DNA of 64,000 nt from Syntrophaceae bacterium UBA6252 (lineage in GTDB: Bacteria > Desulfobacterota > Syntrophia > Syntrophales > UBA6807). The notes beneath the pieces are model-generated. The model had not been told where the DNA came from, did no database searches, and worked only from the letters and a program-made list of their open reading frames with translations. The stretch's first letter is position 1. Each line of letters begins with the position of its first letter. Of the stretch, positions 17,962-25,090 are shown piece by piece. A program made the position numbers and the translations under genes. The DNA is taken from positions 16,609-80,608 of the forward strand of contig DJVQ01000022.1 of the NCBI GenBank assembly GCA_002441265.1, written 5' to 3'.

Positions 17962-19428
17962 CTACCGCCCCGCGCCGGCCCCGATCTGCCGGGCCAGTTC
18001 ACGGCTTTTCCTGAAATCGAAGTTCCGGAAGGCCTCCAGGCTGGCTTCCATGGTTTCCCTGTCCTTCCCGGCGCCGGCGGGAGGGCGGTTCCAGAGTCCC
18101 AGAAGAGCCCGCGTCGCCGTCAGGGCGTCCGCGCTTTTCTCGAGGGTCGTCACCAGGACGCCCTGGTCCTCCCCGCTCAGCCAGAGCGGGATGACGGCAA
18201 GACGGTTCTCCCGGTCCTCGAAAATGTCCCTTCCCTCCCGGTCGGACCGGAACGTGGCGTGGGAAAAACCCGGAGACCGGGGGTCGGCGTCCATGATCAC
18301 CGCCGTGCCCGTGCCTTCCAGGGCTTCCGGATCCACCCTGACGACGAGAAGCCCCGAATCGGGCTGAATCCGGTCGTATCCGATCCGCCGGCGGTTTTCC
18401 ACGAGATAGTACTTCCCGCCGGGCAGGGGGATTTTCACGACCAGGGTCTCCCCTCCCCTGTCCAGGGGCGCCAGGAAGACACCCCGGGTCTCGCCGGGGT
18501 TCACCAGGACCGCCTGGTCCGGCGAGATCCATCCCAGCCGGATCCTCGTAAAGGAGGAAAGGCCCGGCGGCGGTGAATTGATGTCGATGTAATGGGAGGA
18601 CATGACATCCCAGGCACCCATGTACGTCGTGCACTCCTCCCACCGGTGGTTTCTCGAAGCGTCAGCCTGACGCTCGAAATTGTACAGTCAGGGGACGAGA
18701 CGCCCGTCGGCGTGCACGCCTCCGAGGGCATGGAGAAAGTCATGGGCGAACATTCCCAGGGGGGCGTTTTCCGTTCCCACGAAGACCCCGCCTGAAAACT
18801 CCCGTCCCCCCTTCGAGCGCAGGGTGACGAACCGGGGATTTCCCCTCACTCCCGTGAGCATCCCCGGGTTGGCGCAGTAGCACATCATGCCGTAGCCCTT
18901 TCCCGGAACGGTGGCGGCCCCCGGGACAATGAGCATGTTCTGGTACCGCGTGAAATCCACCCTGTCCTCCATGGCGGTCATCGCGTCTTCTATGAGCTTC
19001 CTGACCCGGGTCCTGTCCACCTTGAAGTTGTCCGGGCTGATCCGGTACGCGGCCAGGGGTTCGGGAAGGGAGACCCACCCCACGAAGTCGGACGTCACCC
19101 GGGCAAGGCCGTACGACTGGGCCTTGACATAGTCGCTCAATTCCTCCGTCACCCTCCGGCGGATCCTGTCCAGGGAAACCCTGGGCGCGACGTCGGGGAA
19201 ACGGACCGCCGCCACGAGAAGACGCTGCTCCCCCGTTCCCCGGGTCGACTGGGGCCCCAGCAAATCCGGCGGGGCAGGGGTTTCCGTATTTCGTTTGAAG
19301 ACGTTCTCTCCCTGAAAGACGTCCCCGCCCCGGGAACCTGCCGGCTGCGGGCCCTGGCAGGCCCAGACCAGGCAAAGAACGACCCCAAGGGAAAGACCCC
19401 GCCATGACCATGCAATCTTTCGCAACAT
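17962..19428 (-). CDS. Metalloprotease-like lipoprotein (M6-like) with an in-frame UGA, candidate selenoprotein
   Basis: One reading frame of 488 residues runs from ATG 19428 to 17962, interrupted only by TGA at 18690-18688 (residue 247). The ATG at 19428 follows GGAGGG; a signal peptide ends at the lipobox LVWAC. Before the TGA, HDFLHALGGVH (229-239) resembles HExxHxxGxxH with Asp replacing the catalytic Glu. After it, LYNFE and MGAWDVMSS (about 270-278) match the PDLY and WDLMS block of M6 (immune inhibitor A) peptidases. The downstream 241 codons show no other stop. Starting 20 bases past the UGA there is a GGC triloop on a 6-bp stem extended by a second 4-bp stem with a bulged U, the form of a bacterial SECIS. 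Both UGA codons of the nearby sbtA gene have the same layout. Selenocysteine is the favoured reading; a simple nonsense mutation giving two fragments is the alternative. Confidence 0.65.
18650..18681 (-). promoter_or_regulatory. SECIS-like hairpin in the metalloprotease mRNA
   Basis: On the minus strand, the upper stem GCGTCA/TGACGC encloses a GGC loop (complement of 18665-18667). Below it TCGA pairs with TCGA, leaving one unpaired U on the 3' side. The loop begins 21 bases after the UGA, within the distance known for bacterial SECIS elements, and has G in the first loop positions. Confidence 0.6.
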
Positions 19429-19696
19429 GACGGCCCTCCTTTTCTGAAAGGTTTTCATGCCGCCGGACCGGAAGGGTCTCCGGTCCGCCCATGCTTCAGC
19501 ATACTACGAAGAGAGGGAAACGATCCATGGCTTTTTCCAATAGAACCACCTATAATCACTGAATATGAGAAATCCCGGCGGAGGGTTTCATTTGTGAAAG
19601 GCGGGATCGTGGGAGTTTCGATACACGACATTCCCGTAATTCCCTCAACGATCAGGAGACAACTAAGTGCGGCCATGGAAAAAAGAGGGGGAGCTT

Positions 19697-20611
19697 ATGA
19701 AGCGGGGGAACAAGGCAGCCGTCCTCTTTCCGGTGATCCTTTTGCCGGTGTTCCTGGGTTTGTGGATGCCGGAGCCGCTGCACGGCGGCGGAAAGGCGGA
19801 AACGGAACACTTTGTCGTGAACGACCTCGACGGCCGGTTGACCGGAGAAGCGCTCGAGCGGTTCGCCGCCGACGCCGAGGCGGAATTTTCGAAAGTGGTC
19901 GATTTCTGGTCGCTGCCCTGCAACACGGAGGAAAACGGAAAAATCCTCCTGGAACTGAAACGGGCCCAGGGAGGGAAATCCTTCACCGTCTTCCAGATCG
20001 AGACGGGGGGGGAGGAAACGCGCAGGGTCCTCCGGGTCCAGGGAATCGAGAGCCCGCAGGAACTCGCCCACAAGATGACCCACGCCCTTTTTCCCACGGG
20101 CGACAAGCTCATCCGGAACATGATGGGCATCCCCACGGAAACGCGCTTCGGAAACCCCGGGTCCTTCCCCATGTGCGGCTGCGACCTCGACGCCTGGGTC
20201 CCGGTCCTGATAAAAACGGGCGATTACATTCCCCTTTCGGAACTCCGGCCGGAGCACGAGGAATGGGGAATGACCTTCAAGGACAAAACCCCGTCCGTTT
20301 CGGACAGGAAAAAGCAGCACGCCTCCTACATCGAAGCGGGGTCGTTCGGTTCCTTCCTGATCCGGCGGTTCGGGATCGAAAAGGTCAAAGCCTTTTATCA
20401 GGCATCCCTCCGGCATCCCAGGCCCTGGAAGAAAATTTTCGGCCTCGACCTCGCCGGGCTGGAAGCGGAGTGGCTCAAAACCGTAAGTGATTTCGCCAGG
20501 GAGAACGCCGCCCAGGCGGCATTTCTCGAAACGTTGTGGAAGAAGAACCCGGCCAGGGCCTGCTATGAGGCGCAGGACCTGACGCGGAAGGGAGACAAGC
20601 CCTGGCGGTAG
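19697..20611 (+). CDS. Secreted protein resembling peptidase MA family, degenerate HxxxH
   Basis: A 304-residue protein with a signal peptide (about residues 1-30). The central motif ELAHKMTH (H125, H129) stands where gluzincins have HExxH, but Lys replaces the catalytic Glu. A GSFGSFLIRRFGIEKVKAFYQASLR stretch later in the protein resembles the C-terminal part of peptidase MA-like domains. Other features are an MCGCD motif and a cysteine near residue 75. The ATG at 19697 follows AGAGGGGG. It is divergent from the UGA-containing metalloprotease gene and 281 bases upstream of sbtA. It may be a pseudoprotease or binding protein for the precursor peptide, which is inference. Confidence 0.6.
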   Translation: MKRGNKAAVLFPVILLPVFLGLWMPEPLHGGGKAETEHFVVNDLDGRLTGEALERFAADAEAEFSKVVDFWSLPCNTEENGKILLELKRAQGGKSFTVFQIETGGEETRRVLRVQGIESPQELAHKMTHALFPTGDKLIRNMMGIPTETRFGNPGSFPMCGCDLDAWVPVLIKTGDYIPLSELRPEHEEWGMTFKDKTPSVSDRKKQHASYIEAGSFGSFLIRRFGIEKVKAFYQASLRHPRPWKKIFGLDLAGLEAEWLKTVSDFARENAAQAAFLETLWKKNPARACYEAQDLTRKGDKPWR

Positions 20612-20774
20612 GGATCCTCCGGTCATCCGGGTCTATCCACCGTTCCGTCACGGACAAACCTCCGCCCCGTTCCGGACGGGATATTTTCCCCGCACCGCCT
20701 TCAGCGCCTTCAAGTCCCGCATTCTCCGGGCATCCTCCATCGCCGGCCCTCTCGTTCCGGTTCCCTCTTTTTCC

Positions 20775-20802
20775 TTGATCTATTCATCAGCATGGTTATA
20801 AT
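20775..20802 (+). promoter_or_regulatory. Promoter of the sbtA-sbtM genes
   Basis: TTGATC (20775-20780) is separated by 16 bases from a perfect TATAAT (20797-20802). Transcription would start near 20809, about 84 bases before the sbtA ATG. The region is much richer in A and T than the flanking DNA. Confidence 0.6.
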
Positions 20803-20892
20803 ATGTCATTTGTATTCTATATTTGAAGGTTCTTTCTTTCCCGGGAGGGAGAACCCGGACGTTCAACCCAGTGGACGCAAAGGAGGCAGGCA

Positions 20893-21114
20893 ATGGAGTC
20901 ATCGGATCTGAAGAAATTCCTTGCAGGATTGTGCATCGCCAGCCTGCTGGCAGGGACGAGCCTCGGCCTGGCCGGCTGCCAGAAGAAAGCCCAGACGAGT
21001 TGAACCGGCAAAACGGGTACTGGAAGTACCCAGGGAACCGGCGCTCCCGGAGCCCCCGACACGGGGAAGAGCAGTTGAACGGGAGAAAAGAAAGGTACCG
21101 GCGGTACCAATTAA
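20893..21114 (+). CDS. sbtA: SbtA-like RiPP precursor peptide with two in-frame UGA (selenocysteine) codons
   Basis: Conventional reading stops at residue 36, but reading TGA at 21001-21003 and 21076-21078 as selenocysteine gives 73 residues ending at TAA 21112-21114. The ATG has an ideal AAAGGAGG (20879-20886). The leader is DLKKFLAGLCIASLLAG, then a lipobox-like LAGC and a Gly/Thr/Ser/Pro-rich core. Both UGA codons sit in the same motif, S-U-T-G (residues 36-39 and 61-64). Each is followed by a hairpin with a GG-starting triloop. The radical SAM/SPASM maturase gene lies downstream on the same strand. This agrees with the known 'selenobiotic' class, SbtA with SbtM, predicted to carry thio(seleno)oxazole modifications. 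The family assignment is from memory of that system. The mature product and its activity are unknown. Confidence 0.85.
21015..21031 (+). promoter_or_regulatory. SECIS-like hairpin 1 of sbtA
   Basis: A perfect 7-bp stem GGGTACT/AGTACCC encloses the loop GGA (21022-21024). The loop starts 19 bases past the first UGA. Confidence 0.75.
21094..21108 (+). promoter_or_regulatory. SECIS-like hairpin 2 of sbtA, possibly also a terminator
   Basis: A perfect 6-bp stem GGTACC/GGTACC encloses the loop GGC (21100-21102). The loop starts 22 bases past the second UGA. The stop codon TAA follows at once and then a run of six T (21116-21121), so the same hairpin could weakly terminate or attenuate transcription before sbtM. 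Confidence 0.7.
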
Positions 21115-21356
21115 GTTTTTTCGGCAGAAGCCGGGCGGCGGAAGACGCCCCCCCGGGAACGGATGCGGTTCCGTTTCCCGATGGAAGTCTTTCCCGGCCG
21201 GACACTCGAAGGATTCAATGAAAGGGATGACGCATCGTTTTGTCTCAGAATGGATGAAATTTTGAGCGCCTGGGAAGAAACGGCGATGTCATCCCTTTTC
21301 ACAGAGGGTCATTCGGGAAGTCTTCTCGAACCCGGACATGCGGTGAGAGGTTCGGA

Positions 21357-22967
21357 ATGCCGCCTTCCCCGCTGGAGGATCTGGAAAAAATCTGTCCCGT
21401 CTGCCGCTCCTGCCTGGCCGGAGCGGGACGGCACGATATCGTGGCGGGATATCCGGGCGGAGGGTCGAATCGATCCTTTGACGAGTACCTGAAAGACAAT
21501 GAAAGCGAACTCGGGGAACTCGCCTTTCTCCCCGAACTCGCGCTGCTGGAACGGATCACGGCGGAGCTGAAGAACGGGGACGTTCGGATCCCCTCGCCGG
21601 CCCGGCGCTTCGAAACCAATCCATCCATCCGTCTGGAAACGTTTTCCTGGCAAGGGCTTGCCGCGCTCCTCGAGGATGGCCGTCCCTCCCGGCCGCGCCC
21701 CGTGAAAAAACGGGAGACCGTTCTCGTCTGGCTCCATCCCGTATCCCGGTCGGTCATGGTTCAGGCCGGATCGGACGCCGACTGGCTGGCCTTGAAGATC
21801 GCCGCCGAAGGCATCGACAAGGAACGCCTGGCCGAGAGGGAGGGCGTCCCCCTGGCGGTCATCGAGGAAGCGATGTCCCGGGCCGTGGAAAAGGGGCTGG
21901 TCATCGCGCCCCGCTCCCTGATCCGGAGGAATCCCGAAAGGACCCCTCCGGGGGTCCGGGTGGACGAGGAATTTCTAGAATCCCCCTTCTTCACCCTCCA
22001 GCTGCACATCACCCAGGACTGCGATCTCCGGTGCAAGCACTGCTACGACCGCAGCCGGAGGTCTTCCCTCGGGCTGATGAAAGGCACCGCGCTGCTGGAC
22101 GAGCTCAGGGAATTCTGCAGGGACCGTCACGTCCGGGGCCAGGTTACCTTTTCCGGTGGAAACCCCCTCCTTCACCCCGGCTTCTTCGATCTGTACCGGG
22201 CGGCGGTCGAACGGGGTTTCGTCACCGCCGTCCTCGGGAATCCCGCTTCGAGGGAAAACCTGGAGCGAATCCTCCGGATCCGGAAACCGGCCTTTTACCA
22301 GGTCAGCCTCGAGGGGCTGAGGGAACACAACGATGCGATCCGGGGGAAAGGCAGCTTCGACAAGGTCCTCCGGTTCCTTCCCCTCCTGAGGGAATACGGG
22401 ATCCCGTCCCTGGTGATGCTCACCCTGACAGGAGACAACATGGACCAGGTCATCCCGCTGGGAGACCGACTCGCGGGCCTGACGGACGGGTTCACATTCA
22501 ACCGCCTCGCCCAGGTGGGAGAGGGGGCGAACCTCCGCCTACCCGCCCGGGACGATTTTCAATCGTTCCTTGCATCCTACCTGAAAGCGTCGGAACGGAA
22601 CCCCGTTCTGACCCTGAAGGACAATCTCTTCAACATCCTCCTGCGGCGGGAGGGGAAAAAGCCCTTCGGGGGCTGCGCCGGATACGGATGCAGCGCCGCC
22701 TTCAATTTCCTCGCCGTCCTTCCCGACGGGGAGGTCCACGCCTGCCGGAAATTTCCTTCCCTCGTCGGAAACATCCACGATCAGCGTCTCGCGGATATCT
22801 ATGATTCCGAACCCGCCGAAAGGTATCGCCGGGGAACGGCGGCGTGCCGCGCCTGCCCGATCCGGCCCGTCTGCGGAAGCTGCCTTGCCGTGATGTACGG
22901 ACGGGGGATGGATATTTTCAACTCCCGGGACCCCCACTGCTTCATGGAGGAGGGCTTTCCGGGGTAA
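21357..22967 (+). CDS. sbtM: Radical SAM/SPASM peptide maturase (SbtM-like)
   Basis: A 536-residue enzyme. The N-terminal 200 residues, with CPVCRSC near residue 13, may contain the precursor-recognition region. The radical SAM core begins at about residue 215, with QDCDLRCKHCYDRS carrying the CxxxCxxC cluster (C222, C226, C229) and VTFSGGNPLLHPGFF as the glycine-rich SAM motif. The C-terminal SPASM-type region (about 435-530) has C-rich motifs GGCAGYGC, VHACRKF and CRACPIRPVCGSC for auxiliary Fe-S clusters. The ATG at 21357 follows GAGAGG; an in-frame TGA lies about 100 bases upstream with no other start between. It would modify the SbtA core. Naming as SbtM rests on this architecture and on the UGA-containing precursor next to it. 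Confidence 0.85.
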   Translation: MPPSPLEDLEKICPVCRSCLAGAGRHDIVAGYPGGGSNRSFDEYLKDNESELGELAFLPELALLERITAELKNGDVRIPSPARRFETNPSIRLETFSWQGLAALLEDGRPSRPRPVKKRETVLVWLHPVSRSVMVQAGSDADWLALKIAAEGIDKERLAEREGVPLAVIEEAMSRAVEKGLVIAPRSLIRRNPERTPPGVRVDEEFLESPFFTLQLHITQDCDLRCKHCYDRSRRSSLGLMKGTALLDELREFCRDRHVRGQVTFSGGNPLLHPGFFDLYRAAVERGFVTAVLGNPASRENLERILRIRKPAFYQVSLEGLREHNDAIRGKGSFDKVLRFLPLLREYGIPSLVMLTLTGDNMDQVIPLGDRLAGLTDGFTFNRLAQVGEGANLRLPARDDFQSFLASYLKASERNPVLTLKDNLFNILLRREGKKPFGGCAGYGCSAAFNFLAVLPDGEVHACRKFPSLVGNIHDQRLADIYDSEPAERYRRGTAACRACPIRPVCGSCLAVMYGRGMDIFNSRDPHCFMEEGFPG

Positions 22968-23009
22968 TCCCTTCCCTGTCCGGCCCGCGGTCCGTCCGGG
23001 CAAAACGGC

Positions 23010-23035
23010 GGAGGGCCGCCCATGGGCGGCCCTCC
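23010..23035. terminator. Strong palindrome between convergent genes (probable bidirectional terminator)
   Basis: A perfect 26-bp palindrome with 12-bp arms GGAGGGCCGCCC/GGGCGGCCCTCC. It lies 43 bases past sbtM and 47 bases past the minus-strand iron-sulfur protein gene. T tracts are short (TTTT a few bases on, minus side). Confidence 0.55.
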
Positions 23036-23081
23036 CGGTCTGTATCGCCGCCGCGACTCACGGCGAAAATCTTCCGGAGCG

Positions 23082-25079
23082 TCACCTTACATACAGAATC
23101 GATTCCCGGGTAAGATCCTTGAGGACCTCCTTCCCCATGTCTTCAACCTTCCTTCGGACAAGTTCCTTCTCGCCGAACGTGATGGCATCGGTGAGACAGG
23201 TCTCCGCGCAGACGGGCAGGTCCCCCACGTGGATCCTCTCGAAGCAGAGGTCGCACTTGTGGGAGTATCCCCGGCCCCCGTCATACTGGATCACCCCGTA
23301 GGGGCAGGACTGGATGCAGGCACAGCCGCAGCTCTGGCAGCGGGCCGCCTCCCCCATGACCGCTTCCGCGGAGAGGCCGGCGGCGACCTCGTCGAAGGTC
23401 CCCGACCGTTCCTTCGGGTTTCTCAGGGGCATCACCGCCCGCTTGGCCGGATCGTATTTTTCCTTCTGGACCTTTGCCGTATCCGTCCAGTCCCTTTCCC
23501 GGTTTTCACGGAGATCGAGCCCCTTCAGGTATCGGTCGATGGAAACGGCCGCCCTCTTTCCCGCGGCGATGGCCTCGACGACCGACCGCGGTCCCGTGAC
23601 GGCGTCCCCCCCCGCGAAGATGTCGGGATCCTCGCTCTGGAGGGTGACCGGATCGACCCGCAGGGTGCCCGTGCCGGTGATCGTGCAGGCGCATTCCGGA
23701 GTCAGGCAGGACCAGTCCGTTTCCTGGCCGATGGAAACGATGACGTCGTCCACGGGGCGGGCGAACTCCGTTCCCGGGACAGGCACCGGTTTCTTCCTCC
23801 CGCTTTCGTCCGGTTCGGCAAGGCGCATCCTGATGAATTCGACTGCCTTGACGCGGCCCTGCTCGCCGATGAAGCGGGCAGGATAGAGAAGGGTCTCGAT
23901 CCGGATTCCTTCATCCTCGGCTTCCCGGATTTCCTCTTCTCCCGCGGGCATCTCCTCGAGACTCCGGCGGTAGGCGATGAAGACCTCCTCCGCGCCGAGA
24001 CGGCGGGCCGAGCGGGCGGCGTCGATGGCGGCATTCCCGCCGCCGATGACGGCCACCCGTTTTCCCATGACGGGCGGTTTCCCGCTGTTCACGGCGATGA
24101 GGAATTCATAGGCGGGATGAATGCCTTTCAGCCCTTCACCTTCGCTTCCCAGCTCCTTGCAGACCTGGGTGCCCACCGCGAAGAAAAAGGCCCTGTAACG
24201 TTTCTTCCTCAGTTTCGCGACGGTGATCTTCTTTCCGAAGTCCACCCCCGTTTTCATTTCGACGCCGAGGTCCCGGATCGCCCCGATCTCCCCCTCGATG
24301 ACGTCCCGGGGCAGCCGGTATGCCGGAATCCCCCGGGTCAGCATGCCGCCGATGACGGGGGCCTTCTCGTACACAGTGACCCCGTACCCTTCCCGGGCGA
24401 GATAATAGGCGCAGGTGAGTCCCGCCGGCCCCGATCCGATGACGGCGACTTTTTCCGCCTTTCGGTCCCGGACGGGGGGAACGTAACGGGTCTCCGCCTT
24501 CCCGTCCAGGTCGGCGAGGAAACGGTGGACGGCCCGGATGGAAACCGCCTCGTCGATCTCGCCCCGGTTGCAATGGGTCTCGCAGGGGTGGTAGCAGACC
24601 CTCCCGCAGACGGCCGGGAAAGGGTTCTCCTCCTTGATGAGGGCGAGAGCCTCCGGGAATTTCCCCTTGGCGGCCAGTCCGAGGTAGCCTTGGACGTTGA
24701 TGTGGGTCGGGCAGTGGGCCATGCACGGGGCGGCTTTCGTCTTCTCCGCGGCCAGGGTCTCCGGGATCGTTTTGCATCCGTTGCAGACCTCCCGGTCGAT
24801 CCGGACGATCCCCGTCTGGGCGTCCTTGCCGATGGCCCCTTCCGGGCAGGAGGGCAGGCATTTCGGTTCCGGGCAGTGCTGGCAAGGCATGACCCAGGAA
24901 TCCACGGCGACGTTCGGGTACGTGCCTCTTTCCCGGTTTTCCACGCGAAGGTAGTAGGGGATCCCGTTGGGCATGGCCCGGGTGTGGTCAATGATCTCGT
25001 GGTAGTTCCTGCAGGCCACGATACAGGTGCTGCACCCGATACAACGGCTCAAATCTATCATCAGGCTTAACTGTTTCAT
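23082..25079 (-). CDS. Chimeric Fe-S/FAD oxidoreductase: GltD-type module inserted in a PhsB/NrfC-like ferredoxin
   Basis: A 665-residue protein. Residues 1-101 resemble the first half of a DMSO-reductase-type electron transfer subunit: CxxCxxCxxxC (C13-C23), CxxCxxxxCxxxCP (C65-C77), then CNGC (98-101). A complete GltD-like part follows (about 105-575): CMAHCP, GRVCYHPCETHC, FAD motif IGSGPAGLTCAYY, NAD(P) motif IGGGNAAIDAARSARRLG and the GGDAVTGP end block. From C581 the ferredoxin resumes: CxxxCPYGVI, CDLC (609-612) and C624/C628. It should pass electrons between NAD(P)H and the molybdopterin enzyme encoded just upstream. No signal peptide, so cytoplasmic. The ATG at 25079 follows AAGGAGGAG. 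Confidence 0.85.
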   Translation of the reverse strand: MKQLSLMIDLSRCIGCSTCIVACRNYHEIIDHTRAMPNGIPYYLRVENRERGTYPNVAVDSWVMPCQHCPEPKCLPSCPEGAIGKDAQTGIVRIDREVCNGCKTIPETLAAEKTKAAPCMAHCPTHINVQGYLGLAAKGKFPEALALIKEENPFPAVCGRVCYHPCETHCNRGEIDEAVSIRAVHRFLADLDGKAETRYVPPVRDRKAEKVAVIGSGPAGLTCAYYLAREGYGVTVYEKAPVIGGMLTRGIPAYRLPRDVIEGEIGAIRDLGVEMKTGVDFGKKITVAKLRKKRYRAFFFAVGTQVCKELGSEGEGLKGIHPAYEFLIAVNSGKPPVMGKRVAVIGGGNAAIDAARSARRLGAEEVFIAYRRSLEEMPAGEEEIREAEDEGIRIETLLYPARFIGEQGRVKAVEFIRMRLAEPDESGRKKPVPVPGTEFARPVDDVIVSIGQETDWSCLTPECACTITGTGTLRVDPVTLQSEDPDIFAGGDAVTGPRSVVEAIAAGKRAAVSIDRYLKGLDLRENRERDWTDTAKVQKEKYDPAKRAVMPLRNPKERSGTFDEVAAGLSAEAVMGEAARCQSCGCACIQSCPYGVIQYDGGRGYSHKCDLCFERIHVGDLPVCAETCLTDAITFGEKELVRRKVEDMGKEVLKDLTRESILYVR

Positions 25080-25090
25080 GGTCTCCTCCT

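Noticed and set aside
18688..18690. Treating the metalloprotease as two separate genes or a plain pseudogene
   Set aside because: The frame continues intact for 241 codons, motif order spans the TGA, and a SECIS-like hairpin follows; kept as the alternative, not the main call.
21163..21492. 109-codon frame between sbtA and sbtM
   Set aside because: No ribosome site, codon use unlike the neighbours, and it overlaps the start of sbtM in another frame.
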